Source of the DNA: Pelomonas parva
GTDB taxonomy: Bacteria; Pseudomonadota; Gammaproteobacteria; Burkholderiales; Burkholderiaceae_C
NCBI RefSeq assembly: GCF_043555835.1
Contig: NZ_JBIGHV010000008.1
Coordinates: forward strand, 62,001 to 126,000
Direction: 5' to 3'
DNA: 64,000 nucleotides
Both the position numbers and the translations under genes were made by a program. The notes beneath the pieces were generated by a model. The model ran no database searches and was not told the DNA's origin. It saw nothing but the letters and a program-made list of their open reading frames with translations. Of this stretch, positions 1 to 9,361 are shown piece after piece (within the stretch, counting starts at the first letter, position 1; the number at the start of each line of letters is the position of its first letter).

Positions 1-1333
1 GCTGGGCCAGTTCGGTGTTCATCTGCTGCAGCTGGCTGCGGCCCAGCGGGTAGGCCCAGCCCATGACGGCGGCCACGCCCAGGGCCATCAGCGCCGGGAT
101 GACGCTCATCAGCGCCACCACGCCTTGCAGCGCCTCAGGCGCCTGCTGGGCGGCACCGGCCTGGTAGGCGGTGACGCTGAGCACGCCGCCGACGATGGCG
201 CTGCACAGGCCGGAGCCGACCTTGGAGGCGAAGTTGATCGTCGCCACCAGCGTGCCGACGACGCGCTGGCCTTCGCGGTATTCGATGTCGTCGGCGATGT
301 CGCCGTTCATCGAGTAGCTGATGGGCGCGCTGACACCCAGGCAGACGTTGGACAGGAAGGCCAGCGTGAAGACCAGCGGCAGGCGATCCGGGCCGCCCAG
401 CGTCATGGCCGTCAGCAGCAAGGCCGCGCCGAGCATGGCGCCGACGTAGACGCGCTTCTTGCACAGGCGCCTTGTGAGCTGGTCGCTCAGCACCACGCCC
501 AGCACCAGGCCGATGCCGCCGAGGCCCATGAAGGGGCCGATCAGCTGTGGCTTGCCGATGACGACGGCGAAGTAGTAGACGCCGCTGGCCAGCGGCAGGC
601 CGATCAGCGCGCCCAGCGCGCATTGCGCCAGCACACCGGCCCGCCAGGCGCGGCTGGCCAGCAGCGCACGCAGGTCGGCCTTGAGGTTGGCGCGCGGCCC
701 GCTCATCGGCGGCACGCGCTCGCGCACAAAGGCAAAGCACAGCCACGTGAACAGCAGACCCACACCGCCATAGACCAGCGCTGCGCGGTGGAAGCCTTGC
801 GCCGGATTGCCGTCGGACAGCGCGTCTTTCAGCATTGGGAAGCCGGCCGCGCAGCCCACCACGAAGATGAACTGCACGAAGCTGCTGACGCCGGCCACGC
901 GCAGGCGCTCGTCGGGGTCGGGCGCGATCATGGGCAGCATGGACTGGAAGGGAATCATGATCAGGCTGTAGGCACACCACAGCGCGACATAGGCCCCGAC
1001 GAAGTAGACCGTCCTGGCCGTGCCCTCCAGCGGCGGCACCGTGAAGCTGGCCACCAGCGCGATGGCCAGCACCGGCGAGAACCACAGCAGATAAGGCCGC
1101 GCCTGGCCCCAGCGGCTGCGCGTGGCGTCAACACGGCGGCCGACCCAGATGTCCCAGAAGGCATCGACGATGCGCACCAGCAGCAGCAGCGCGCCGATGA
1201 AGGCGGCCGACAGGCCGGCCACGTCGGTGTAGAAGTACATCGCCATGCCGCCGGTGGCCGTGACGGCCGTGGGCATGAAGTTGCCCAGGCCGTAGGCCAC
1301 CTTTTCATGGAAGGGAAGGCGGAGCTTGCTCAT
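1..1333 (-). CDS. GPH-family (MelB-like) sugar:cation symporter, 3' end beyond the window
   Basis: Reading from ATG 1333 the protein begins MSKLRLPFHEKVAYGLGNF and stays open to the window edge, so at least 444 residues are present and only the extreme C-terminus is missing. It has about twelve hydrophobic segments. The middle carries the family-like stretch SYSMNGDIADDIEYREGQR, which resembles the aspartate-rich loop of glycoside-pentoside-hexuronide:cation symporters. These inner-membrane carriers take up sugars or glycosides with H+ or Na+. It lies 9 bp downstream of the rhamnosidase-like gene and the TonB receptor, so it is probably the last or a late gene of that transcript. I infer it imports the released sugar or the glycoside. 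Substrate specificity cannot be read from sequence. Confidence 0.85.
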   Translation of the reverse strand, partial: MSKLRLPFHEKVAYGLGNFMPTAVTATGGMAMYFYTDVAGLSAAFIGALLLLVRIVDAFWDIWVGRRVDATRSRWGQARPYLLWFSPVLAIALVASFTVPPLEGTARTVYFVGAYVALWCAYSLIMIPFQSMLPMIAPDPDERLRVAGVSSFVQFIFVVGCAAGFPMLKDALSDGNPAQGFHRAALVYGGVGLLFTWLCFAFVRERVPPMSGPRANLKADLRALLASRAWRAGVLAQCALGALIGLPLASGVYYFAVVIGKPQLIGPFMGLGGIGLVLGVVLSDQLTRRLCKKRVYVGAMLGAALLLTAMTLGGPDRLPLVFTLAFLSNVCLGVSAPISYSMNGDIADDIEYREGQRVVGTLVATINFASKVGSGLCSAIVGGVLSVTAYQAGAAQQAPEALQGVVALMSVIPALMALGVAAVMGWAYPLGRSQLQQMNTELAQ

Positions 1334-1342
1334 GGTGGGCTT

Positions 1343-4123
1343 TCAGGAGGCGTCGGAAGTGCGCAGACGAACAGGGCCGATCAGGCCGGTGGGCAGGCGG
1401 GTCAGGCGGCGCCCGGGCAGTGGCAGGCCGCCGGGGCGGGTCGGGTCGCGGTGGGCGTTCTCGGGCACGTTGGCCACCACGATGGTCAAAGTATTGGTGC
1501 CCGCCTGCAGGCGGCGGGTCACGTCGAAGACAAACGGGCCTTCGCTGCGCATCCACGGCGTGTCGCCGTTGACTTGCAGCGACAGCGCATCAAAGGCCGT
1601 ACCGAGGTCCAGCGTCACGGCGCGGGCCGCGAGGTCCTTGGCGGTCAGCTCGAACTGCAGCGTGTAGCGCAGCAGGCCGGCGAAGTCGGCCAGGTCGGCC
1701 AGGTTGCGCAGGTCGGCCAGCGTGTCCCAGGTGGCGTCGAAGCGGATGCGCCGGCCGCCCAGGCCCACGCCGTCGGCGCTGACCTGCCAGGGGCCGCGCA
1801 GCTCGCGCACCAGGACCGGGGCGCCCGCTGCCGTGGCGGCGCGCGGTGCGCGGCAGTCGCTGGCGGGCGCGATGCGCAGCCAACGCGATGTGCCCGCAGG
1901 CAATTGGATCTCGGCCGTTTTCATCCCGTGTACCTCCCCGCTCCAGGCGTCCCAGATCTCGGCCGCGTGGCCGGCGGCCAAGGGCCAGCTCGGCGTCTGC
2001 GCCGTCGCGCCGGCATTGCGCAGCAGCACCCATTGCTGCTCGCCGTCCTCGCGCACATGGAAGCTGCAGCCATGGCCGGCCGGCAGCGGCAGCGTGGGCG
2101 GCACATCCGCAGCGCGCAGCGCGCGACCGATGGCCGACGGCGCCACCAGGCGCGCGACCTGCATGGCCCGCTGCACACGCTGGTTGCGCGCTGCGGCGTC
2201 CTTGAAGCCGGCCTCGCGAGCGGACACGCGGCCACAGGCCCAGACCGTCACACCTGCCTCGGCGCAGGCGGCCAGCCACTCCGCCACCTCGGCCCGCAGC
2301 GCCGGCAAGTCGGGCAGCAGCAGCGCGCGGTAGCGGTGGCCGCCCGGCGTCACCAGCGCGCCGGCTTCCAGGCGGCTGGCGAGCAGGCCGTGGTCGTTGA
2401 TCCAGTCCCAGTCGTAGCCGGCGTCCTCCAGCGCGTCGTGCCAGGCCGGTGGCGTCAGGCGCTCGGCCGCGCTCGTGAAGGCGAACAAATCCAGCGGTGC
2501 CAGCACGGCCACCGGCACGCGCGCGCAGCCGCGCTGCAGCAGCACCTGGTTGCGGGCCAGGTAGTCGATCAGCGGGCGCGCCATGTGCCACCACGGGTTG
2601 GCGTCGTCCAGCGGTGTGCCGATCTCCATGGCCTCAAAGGGATACCAGGGGTGGCCGCCGGTCCAACCCGCCATGCGGGCGCTGGCGCCGTGGCCGACGA
2701 GTTGCTGGATGCCGGCCGCATAGAAGGCATCGGCGCGCTCGCGCACTTTCTGCGGCGTGACAGCAAAGCCCTCCAGCAGCCAGCAGAAGGCCTCGCCGGT
2801 GACCAGCTCGCGGCCGTAGATATGGGCGGCCGAGCGGGCCACGCGCAGGAAGTGCGGCGCAGCGCCACCGGCCAGGTCCTCGGTCTCAGGGATGCCGGCC
2901 ACGCCGTAGGCCTGCAGCCAGTCCACCGGCGCGCCGTGGGCCTGCACCTTGGCCTGCAGGCCGTGCTCGCGGGCCCAATCGGCCATGGGCGCGTATAGGC
3001 GCTCGATCATCAGCTCGGACACCGTCAGCCGGTAGTCGTGGCGCACGCGCGAGCCGATGTCGGCGTCGTCGAACAGCGGCGCGCCGTGGCGCGCCTGGAA
3101 GCAGTTGCGCCAGCCGGGCTGCAGCATCAGCGGCAGGTGCGGGCGCGGGTCGTAGCCGCGGCGGCGCTGGAACTCGGCGCGGAAGTCGTGGGTCCACAGC
3201 AGGTCGGCCGGGATCTCCAGGCTGTCGATGAAGATGCTGCGCCAGGTGGTGCCGGCATGTGCCTGCCAATGCGGCAGCGCGGCGTCGCCGACGCGCGCGG
3301 CATGGGCATCGAAGGCGGCGCGCTGCAGATGGTCCAGCACCAGCTGCGGGCCGCGGCCGGCCCCTTCCAGGATCATGTGGTCGCTGGTGAAGCGCTGCAC
3401 GACGATGAGTTGCCAGTCGCCGTCCGGCACGTCCCATTCAAGGCTGCCATCGGGCTGCAGACGGTCGGTCAGGTCGACGGTTTGTTCGGCGGCAATCCAG
3501 CCGGCGGCCAGCACCTGGCCCCAGCGGTCGGGCAGCGTCATCGGCACGAAGCCGGGGTAAGGCCCCAAGCTGGGCACGCCGCCGCGCTGGGCCAGCACGG
3601 CAACGGTCTCGACGGGCGCGGCCATGCGCTGCTGCCATTCGGCGGGCAGCGCCTGTTCCTCGGCAATGCCGCCTTGCCTGGCTAACCACGTGGCTGAGCG
3701 CAGCGGGCGCTCGGGCTGGCGGGGCACGCCCTGCCAGCGTTGCGGCCCTTGCACCGACGTCCAGGCCAGCGTCAGCTCCGACGTGGCCAGCTCGGGCGTG
3801 ATGGCTTCACTGCCGCCGAATGGCCAGGCCGAGCCGAAGGTGACGTCCACCAGCATCCCGAGCCGCGCCGCCTCGGCCATGACGGCCGCGACGGTCTGGA
3901 ACCAGCCCGGCGTGAACACATCGTGCACGCGGGCCGACTGCTCGACCGTCAGCTCATGCGGCAAGCCCACGCGGCAGGGCTGGATCTCGACGCCACCCCA
4001 GCCCGCGTCGGCAAAGCCGCGCAGCTGCTCGCACAGCGCCTCGGCGTCGACGGCGCCGCCCGGCCACCACCAGCGCAGCATGGGTCGCTGCGCGGTGGGC
4101 GGGTCGCGGAACAGGTCGTGCAT
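1343..4123 (-). CDS. Glycoside hydrolase, GH106-like (alpha-L-rhamnosidase family)
   Basis: The 926-residue protein starts MHDLFRDPPTAQRPMLRWWWP. The tryptophan-rich LRWWWPGG (residues 16-23), the GEAF segment near residue 443 and a C-terminal beta-sandwich of carbohydrate-binding type (final ~150 residues) fit large GH106-like hydrolases, which remove alpha-L-rhamnose from plant glycans and flavonoid glycosides. I see no signal peptide from this start, so it may be cytoplasmic or exported by another route. The ATG lies 12 bp after the TonB receptor stop; the frame is open further upstream inside that gene, but the overlap makes those starts unlikely. The ribosome site is weak, suggesting coupling to the receptor. 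The family call rests on motif resemblance; GH78-like function is an alternative. Confidence 0.75.
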   Translation of the reverse strand: MHDLFRDPPTAQRPMLRWWWPGGAVDAEALCEQLRGFADAGWGGVEIQPCRVGLPHELTVEQSARVHDVFTPGWFQTVAAVMAEAARLGMLVDVTFGSAWPFGGSEAITPELATSELTLAWTSVQGPQRWQGVPRQPERPLRSATWLARQGGIAEEQALPAEWQQRMAAPVETVAVLAQRGGVPSLGPYPGFVPMTLPDRWGQVLAAGWIAAEQTVDLTDRLQPDGSLEWDVPDGDWQLIVVQRFTSDHMILEGAGRGPQLVLDHLQRAAFDAHAARVGDAALPHWQAHAGTTWRSIFIDSLEIPADLLWTHDFRAEFQRRRGYDPRPHLPLMLQPGWRNCFQARHGAPLFDDADIGSRVRHDYRLTVSELMIERLYAPMADWAREHGLQAKVQAHGAPVDWLQAYGVAGIPETEDLAGGAAPHFLRVARSAAHIYGRELVTGEAFCWLLEGFAVTPQKVRERADAFYAAGIQQLVGHGASARMAGWTGGHPWYPFEAMEIGTPLDDANPWWHMARPLIDYLARNQVLLQRGCARVPVAVLAPLDLFAFTSAAERLTPPAWHDALEDAGYDWDWINDHGLLASRLEAGALVTPGGHRYRALLLPDLPALRAEVAEWLAACAEAGVTVWACGRVSAREAGFKDAAARNQRVQRAMQVARLVAPSAIGRALRAADVPPTLPLPAGHGCSFHVREDGEQQWVLLRNAGATAQTPSWPLAAGHAAEIWDAWSGEVHGMKTAEIQLPAGTSRWLRIAPASDCRAPRAATAAGAPVLVRELRGPWQVSADGVGLGGRRIRFDATWDTLADLRNLADLADFAGLLRYTLQFELTAKDLAARAVTLDLGTAFDALSLQVNGDTPWMRSEGPFVFDVTRRLQAGTNTLTIVVANVPENAHRDPTRPGGLPLPGRRLTRLPTGLIGPVRLRTSDAS

Positions 4124-4134
4124 CACGGTCAGGA

Positions 4135-6465
4135 TCAGAACTTGATGTCGGCCGTCACGCCCACCATGCGGAAGGAGTTGGCACCCAGCGAGTAGGCATA
4201 GCCCGAGCCCGCGCCCTTGCCCGGCAGCGGGTAGAGGATGGCGTTGGGCACGCGCTCGTCGCCCGCGTTGCGCACGAACAGGGTCAGGCCCCACTTGTCG
4301 TCCGGGCTGCGGAGGCCGGCATGCGCGCCGACGATGGTGTGGGCCTTGAAGCCGCACTCGGCCGCCAGCGTGTTGCACAGGCGCACGCGGGACTTGTAGG
4401 TCGCGTCCACGCCCAGGCTCAGCTCATAACCATCAAAGACCTCGGTGTCGTAGTCGGCACCCACGGTCAGCTTGCCCTTGGGCGAGTACAGCAGACGCTG
4501 GCCGCCGACGTTCTGGTTGTCGAAGGTGAAGCCGCTCGGGTACTCGGTGCCCATGATCAGCGCACCGCTGGCGCGCAGGCTCAGCGCGCCCAGCACGCGG
4601 GCGCGCAGGTCCAGCTCCAGGCCGTAGCTCTTGACCTCGGGCACGTTCAACGGGATGCAGTTCAGCGCGCCCACGGCGGTCAGCGTGCAGTTCTGTTCCT
4701 GGAAGTTCTTGATGCTGGTGTTGAACACCGCCACGTCCACGTCCAGGTGCTTGTTGAAGAGGCTGGTCTTCAGGCCCAGCTCCAGGCTGGTGGGCTGCTC
4801 GGCCTTGACGATGGCGCCGCTGGTGCTGCCGCTGGCGGCCAGTGCGCTGACGGGCGTGTCGTTGTCGATCTGCGGGCCCTTGTAGCCGCGGCTCAGCGTG
4901 AGGTAACCCTGGGTCTGCTTGTCCAGCGCATAGAGCAGGCCGATCTTGCCGGACAGGTCGCTGTCACGGGCCGCAGCGGCGCTGCTCTTGACGGTGGTGG
5001 GCGCCGCGAAGCTGGCGAAGGCGACGTCGCCGGTGCGGACCTGCAAGTCCTTCACGCGGTCGCGGGTGTAGCGCAGGCCGGTCAGCAGCTTGAGCTGCTC
5101 GCCCAGCTTGAACGTGGCCTGGCCGAACAGCGCGGCGGAGCCGGTATCGGTCGTGTAGTCGATCAGCGTGGAGATGGAGCGCGGCACCGGCGGCGACGGC
5201 GCGTAGGGCGACGGCAGGATGGTGGTGGTGGAGCTCTTGGTGGCGTGGGAGTCGGACAGGAACAGGCCGGCCACCCAGTCCACCGACTGGCCGGCGGGCG
5301 AGGACAGGCGCAGTTCCTGCGTGAGCTGGCGGATCTTGATCTCGGTGCCGATGGTGCGGATCTTGTCGTAGCCCACCGACATGTCGATGGCGGCCGAGTC
5401 CGGCCCGGTCTTGCGCTCGCGCACCGCAGTGATGGAGGTCAGCGTCACGCCGTTGGCCAACGTCTTGTCGACCTGAGCGGACAGGCCGCCGACGGTGGCC
5501 TGGAACAGCTCCAGCGAGTCGGAGCAGACGTCGTTGTTGGTCAGGCTGACCGTCACGCCGCAGGCCGCGAACTCGGCCAGCGGCGCGTGGTTGCCGGCGG
5601 TGTTGGAGGCGTAGGCGATGGCTGGGGCGAAGAACACAGCGTTGGTGCTCTTGCTCTTGTCGTAGTCGGCGATGAGGTTGATGCTCAGGTCGGCATCGGG
5701 CTTGAGCAGATAACGCAGCCGTGCGCCGGTGCCGACGGTCTTGGCATCGGTGCCGTTGTAGACGTTGTTGTAGACGCCGGTGAGTTGGTCGGCATGGGCC
5801 GTGATGCGCAGCGCGGAGATGTCGTTGATGGGCACATTCACCGCGCCGCGCAGCACCCGGTTGCCGAGCTTGGAGCCCAGCGCGTTCTTGCCCGACAGCT
5901 CCAGCGAGGCCGAGCCTTCGAAGAGATTGAACTTGGGCGCCTTGGTGACCATGTTGAGCACGCCGGCCGAGGCGTTCTTGCCGAACAGCGTGCCCTGCGG
6001 GCCGCGCAGCACTTCCACTCGCTCCAGGTCGAACAGCGCGCCGCCGGCCGTGTTGCCCAGCGGCACGCCGTCCACGACGATGCCCACCGAGCTTTCGGCC
6101 GACATCGTGAACACCGCCGTGCCGATGCCGCGGATGGACGCGCTGCCGCCGGCGCCGCCGGTCTTGGTGTCGCCGAACTCCAGCGCGGCGACGGCCTTGG
6201 ACAGGTCGGTGATGTCGCTGACACCCTGCTTCTGCAACTGATCGGCGCTGATGACGCTGATGGCGACCGGCACTTCCTTCAGCGTCTGCGTGCGCTTCTG
6301 CGCCGTGACGATGACGGTCGGCAGTTCGTTGACATCGGCCTTGGCGGCCGGAGCTTCGGTTTGCTGCGCCCAGGCGGCCGGGGCCATCAGGCTGATCGTG
6401 GTGAGCGCGGCCAGGGCCATGGCGCTGGGGCGGAAGGGCGCGCGGGATGCGAAGGGGGTGTTCAA
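4135..6465 (-). CDS. TonB-dependent outer-membrane receptor
   Basis: This is a 776-residue outer-membrane transporter. It has a signal peptide (cleavage likely near AAWAQ, residue 34), a TonB-box/plug region starting at ELPTVIVTAQKRTQ and running to about residue 170, then a 22-strand-type barrel ending in the terminal phenylalanine of VTADIKF. The frame reaches its start at TTG 6465, preceded by AGGAGA at good spacing; an ATG 15 codons later would still leave a short signal peptide. Such receptors import siderophores, vitamins, glycosides or aromatics using TonB energy. Its position upstream of a rhamnosidase-like enzyme and a sugar symporter, and a promoter matching that of the ring-cleavage operon, point to a plant glycoside or phenolic rather than iron. 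Confidence 0.93.
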   Translation of the reverse strand: MNTPFASRAPFRPSAMALAALTTISLMAPAAWAQQTEAPAAKADVNELPTVIVTAQKRTQTLKEVPVAISVISADQLQKQGVSDITDLSKAVAALEFGDTKTGGAGGSASIRGIGTAVFTMSAESSVGIVVDGVPLGNTAGGALFDLERVEVLRGPQGTLFGKNASAGVLNMVTKAPKFNLFEGSASLELSGKNALGSKLGNRVLRGAVNVPINDISALRITAHADQLTGVYNNVYNGTDAKTVGTGARLRYLLKPDADLSINLIADYDKSKSTNAVFFAPAIAYASNTAGNHAPLAEFAACGVTVSLTNNDVCSDSLELFQATVGGLSAQVDKTLANGVTLTSITAVRERKTGPDSAAIDMSVGYDKIRTIGTEIKIRQLTQELRLSSPAGQSVDWVAGLFLSDSHATKSSTTTILPSPYAPSPPVPRSISTLIDYTTDTGSAALFGQATFKLGEQLKLLTGLRYTRDRVKDLQVRTGDVAFASFAAPTTVKSSAAAARDSDLSGKIGLLYALDKQTQGYLTLSRGYKGPQIDNDTPVSALAASGSTSGAIVKAEQPTSLELGLKTSLFNKHLDVDVAVFNTSIKNFQEQNCTLTAVGALNCIPLNVPEVKSYGLELDLRARVLGALSLRASGALIMGTEYPSGFTFDNQNVGGQRLLYSPKGKLTVGADYDTEVFDGYELSLGVDATYKSRVRLCNTLAAECGFKAHTIVGAHAGLRSPDDKWGLTLFVRNAGDERVPNAILYPLPGKGAGSGYAYSLGANSFRMVGVTADIKF

Positions 6466-6563
6466 GTTTTGTCTCCTGTGATGGATGCCAAGGCTGAGCC
6501 TTGTGCGTTGACCGTGTGCTGGCGGCCGGCCGAGGTCAGGTCACGGGCCGGTGCACGGGTGTT

Positions 6564-6656
6564 TTAGGAACGGGGGAAATCGGGGCTCAGGGTGGGCGCC
6601 GAGTGGGGCGCCGGGGCGGGAGCCGGCGAGGTGCTCGCCGAGGTCTGCGGGGTCAT
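6564..6656 (-). CDS. Small ORF (30 aa), candidate leader peptide of the TonB receptor transcript
   Basis: ATG 6656 opens a 30-codon frame rich in Pro, Ala and Ser (MTPQTSASTSPAPAPAP..., stop TAA at 6564-6566). It is preceded by CACAGGAGACAAGCC, almost the same as the ribosome site of the TonB receptor (CACAGGAGACAAAAC before TTG 6465). Its start is 66 bp from the presumed -10 element, which matches the 65 bp between the equivalent element and glcG in the co-regulated operon. I recognise no homologue. It could be a leader peptide, a small secreted or regulatory peptide, or a relic of a duplicated 5' end. The ribosome site and promoter spacing are the evidence; coding is not proven. Confidence 0.4.
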   Translation of the reverse strand: MTPQTSASTSPAPAPAPHSAPTLSPDFPRS

Positions 6657-6721
6657 GGCTTGTCTCCTGTGAACCTCGCCCTGCGGGATCGCGGGCGGGC
6701 TTTTTTGATCTGTTGCGGCTC

Positions 6722-6788
6722 AGTCTATGGACTGGCCATTTATTCATCCAGGGGATGAAGTGAATTCTCTGAATCCATCCCGTGGATG
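6722..6788 (-). promoter_or_regulatory. Promoter and paired LysR-type operators of the TonB receptor/rhamnosidase unit
   Basis: A perfect inverted repeat TTCATCC-AGG-GGATGAA lies at 6743-6759, and a second dyad CATCC-CGT-GGATG at 6776-6788, with centres 31 bp apart. On the minus strand the proximal GGATGAA is followed by 15 bp and then TAGACT (6722-6727), a -10-like hexamer with no good -35, as expected of an activator-dependent promoter. The arrangement repeats at 12670-12731 next to a LysR gene. The dyad contains the T-N11-A spacing typical of LysR sites. The regulator assignment is inference. Confidence 0.55.
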
Positions 6789-6915
6789 ACGCCGCAGTGC
6801 GGCGCTTGTCATGGGCGTGGCGGGCTGCGGGGCCGGAAACCGGCTCCGCAAGACAGTGCTGTCAGGGGGAAAACACCGAGGTGGTGCAGCCACAAAAGGG
6901 CCGCTGCCCACCCAC

Positions 6916-7824
6916 TCAACCGTGGCGCGCGATGAAGTCCAGCACCGGGCCGCTGAGGCTGTCGTCGCCGGTGTTGACGGCCTGCGTCTGCGAGAAGTGG
7001 TTGTGGTGGCGGATGACCCGCAACTCGGGTGCAAAGCCGTGCTGGCCACTCAACCGCGCGAACAGCTCGCCGGCCTGCACCTGCATCTGCAGCAGGTCGC
7101 GCTCGGCGTAGCTGATGAGCAGCGGGAAGGGGGCGGCGTCGACCTGCTCCACGATGCTCATGGCGAGCAGCGCCTCGGGGTCGTTGGTGCCGAAGTACGC
7201 GTCGTTGCGCGGGTCGGGCGTGGCGACACCGAAGGCCGCGCGCGACAGGCGTTCCAGCCGGGCGTTGTAGGGGCCAGAGGTCAGGATGGCGCCGCGGATG
7301 CCTTGCACGCCGAAGCGCGTCATCAGAGAGGCTGCGGCGACATGCGCCGCGCCGGCCGACTCGCCCATCAGGAAGATGCGCGCGGGGTCGGCGCCGAGAG
7401 ACTGTGCCTGCTCGTGCGCACAGGCCAGGGAGGTGGCCACGTCCTCGGGCCCGGCGGGCCAGCGGTGCTCGGGCGCGAGGCGGTAGTTGGGCAACAACGT
7501 GACAACGCCCTGGCGCGCGAAGTGCCAGCCGATGTTGGCCTTGTGGGCCTTGTCGCCGCGGATGAAACCGCCGCCGTGGAAGAACAGCAACAGCGGGCGC
7601 AGCGTCGTTGTCTCGGCTGCGGGCCGGTAGACGTCGAGCACCTGGCGCGCGTGGGCGCCGTAGCGCTGCGAGTCCAGCTTCAGCACGCCATCGGTCGGCT
7701 GCCGGGCCAGCAGCGGTTCGTACAGCGCCTGCACCTCGGGCAGATTGAAGCCGGCGCCCAGTTCCGCCAGGCGCGCGGCGATGGAGTCGGGCACGGTGTT
7801 CATGGTTTGAGTATCGTCAGCCAT
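6916..7824 (-). CDS. Alpha/beta hydrolase (HSL-type esterase/lipase)
   Basis: This is a 302-residue serine hydrolase of the hormone-sensitive lipase type. The oxyanion-hole motif HGGG sits at 83-86 and the nucleophile elbow GESAG at 154-158 (Ser156); the acid and histidine are probably in the C-terminal YAERD and HHNHF segments. The ATG at 7824 overlaps the upstream stop (ATGGCTGA), favouring translational coupling; ATG 7803, seven codons later, is a reasonable alternative. It is the last gene of the six-gene ring-cleavage operon. Within such a pathway it could hydrolyse an ester or lactone or act on a ring-fission product, although its HGGG motif is not that of classic meta-cleavage C-C hydrolases. 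The physiological substrate is unknown. Confidence 0.85.
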   Translation of the reverse strand: MADDTQTMNTVPDSIAARLAELGAGFNLPEVQALYEPLLARQPTDGVLKLDSQRYGAHARQVLDVYRPAAETTTLRPLLLFFHGGGFIRGDKAHKANIGWHFARQGVVTLLPNYRLAPEHRWPAGPEDVATSLACAHEQAQSLGADPARIFLMGESAGAAHVAAASLMTRFGVQGIRGAILTSGPYNARLERLSRAAFGVATPDPRNDAYFGTNDPEALLAMSIVEQVDAAPFPLLISYAERDLLQMQVQAGELFARLSGQHGFAPELRVIRHHNHFSQTQAVNTGDDSLSGPVLDFIARHG

Positions 7825-9358
7825 GCAGGGCCGCCACGGCGCCGTCCAGCAGCGCTCGCAACTGCGCCGCATCGACGGCCGTGCCGTAGACGTAATGGTC
7901 AGGCCGCAGCAGCACCGCCTGGCAGCCTTGCGCCTCGAACCAGCGCGCCATGACGCCCTCGGCCTCAGCCATGCAGCCCTCGCCATCGCCTAAGCGCAGC
8001 GTCTGCAGCTTCAATGCGCGGGCCTGGTCAGGCGTCGGGCCGCCCAGGTCGCTGCCGGCCGCGATCAGCAGGCGCCAGCCGCAGCCCAGCCAATGGTCCA
8101 TGCGCACGCGCCGGTCCGGCAGCTGCAGCCAGGGTTGGGGCGCGAGGCTGCCTGCGGCCGCGCTGCCGTCCAGCAGGCCGGTGGTCAGGCACGGCAACAC
8201 GTCCTGACGCGGCTTGGGCGCCACGCCCTCGGCCAGCATCTGCCGGTCGCGGCTACGCGCCGCATTGACATCGCGCTCGCAGATCACCGCGCCGATGCTC
8301 TTCAGCCGCGTCGTCAGGTCGGTCACATGGGCCTTGCGCTCCAGGCCGTAGCTGTCCAGCAGCGTGTCCGCCGCCCTGCCCTGCACGTCGCCGCGCAGCA
8401 CGGCCGTCAGCTTCCAGGCCAGATTGACGACATCGCGCACACCCTGGCACATGCCTTGACCCAGGAAGGGCGGCTGCTGGTGGGCCGCGTCGCCGGCGAT
8501 GAAGACGCGGCCGGCGCGCCAGCGCTCGGCCACCAGCGCATGGAAGCGGTAGGCCGCCTGGCGCCACAGCTCGCCGTCGGCCGGCGTGATCCAGCGCGAC
8601 AGCAGCGCCCAGGTCGCGTCGTCCTCGACAACGGCCTTGGGGTCTTCGCCGGCTTTCAGCGAGATCTCCCAGCGGCGGTGGTTCTTGGGGCCCATCACAT
8701 AGGTGCAGGGGCGGTCGGGCTCGCAGTACTGCACGCTGGTGGTGGGCAGCTTGGCCAGGCCTTGCTCGTTGGCCAGCACGTCGACGACCAGCCAGGGCTC
8801 GTCGAAGGACAGGTCCTGCAACGCGATGCCGACCAGGTCACGCACGGTGCTGGACGCGCCATCGCAGCCGATGGCGTAGCGGGCATGGACCTGCCGCTCG
8901 CTGCCGTCCTCGGCGCGGCAGTGCAGGACGACTTGCTCATCGGACTGCTGCAGGCCGAACACGGTCAGCCCGGTCTTGACGGTGACCGACGGCAGCGCGG
9001 CGACGGCGCGGCGCAGCACCTCTTCGACCGGCGGCTGCGTGAACACGACCGAGGGCGTGTAGCCCTGCGGATAGGGCGGCGCCACCATGGTCATGCGGCG
9101 GATCAGCTCGCCGTCGACACCGTAGTAGCAGGAGTCGGTGAAGGGCTCCGTGAAGGGCTCGACCTGCTCGACCACGCCCAGCTGCTGGAACACGCGCAGC
9201 ACCTCGTGGTCCAGCGCGATGGCGCGCGGGCGGTCGTAGACCTCGTGCGCCCGGTCGGCCACGAAGACGGTGAAGCCGGCCTGGCCCAGCAAGGCCGCGG
9301 CCACGGCTCCGCTCGGCCCGAAGCCGACGATGGCCACGTCGTAGAGCGGCTCAGCCAT
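7817..9358 (-). CDS. FAD-dependent aromatic hydroxylase, MhpA-like
   Basis: This 513-residue flavoprotein monooxygenase has the three signatures of group A aromatic hydroxylases: GFGPSG near the N-terminus (12-17), the DG motif in IGCDGASS (163-170) and the GD motif AGDAAHQQPPFLGQGM (288-303). The QQPPFLGQGM form resembles 3-(3-hydroxyphenyl)propionate hydroxylases (MhpA) and other polyhydroxy-aromatic hydroxylases. It would use NAD(P)H and O2 to add a hydroxyl to a phenolic ring, making a catechol-type substrate for the extradiol dioxygenase encoded two genes upstream. It starts 3 bp after the FAH-family gene. The whole-operon context fits either a phenylpropanoid or a flavonoid A-ring; sequence alone does not decide. 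Confidence 0.9.
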   Translation of the reverse strand: MAEPLYDVAIVGFGPSGAVAAALLGQAGFTVFVADRAHEVYDRPRAIALDHEVLRVFQQLGVVEQVEPFTEPFTDSCYYGVDGELIRRMTMVAPPYPQGYTPSVVFTQPPVEEVLRRAVAALPSVTVKTGLTVFGLQQSDEQVVLHCRAEDGSERQVHARYAIGCDGASSTVRDLVGIALQDLSFDEPWLVVDVLANEQGLAKLPTTSVQYCEPDRPCTYVMGPKNHRRWEISLKAGEDPKAVVEDDATWALLSRWITPADGELWRQAAYRFHALVAERWRAGRVFIAGDAAHQQPPFLGQGMCQGVRDVVNLAWKLTAVLRGDVQGRAADTLLDSYGLERKAHVTDLTTRLKSIGAVICERDVNAARSRDRQMLAEGVAPKPRQDVLPCLTTGLLDGSAAAGSLAPQPWLQLPDRRVRMDHWLGCGWRLLIAAGSDLGGPTPDQARALKLQTLRLGDGEGCMAEAEGVMARWFEAQGCQAVLLRPDHYVYGTAVDAAQLRALLDGAVAALHG

Positions 9359-9361
9359 GGC

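Noticed and set aside
125..2998. A 957-codon open frame on the plus strand
   Set aside because: It is antisense to the transporter and GH106-like genes; its protein is a low-complexity His/Gln/Arg/Ala mix with no domain, an effect of high GC at codon third positions.
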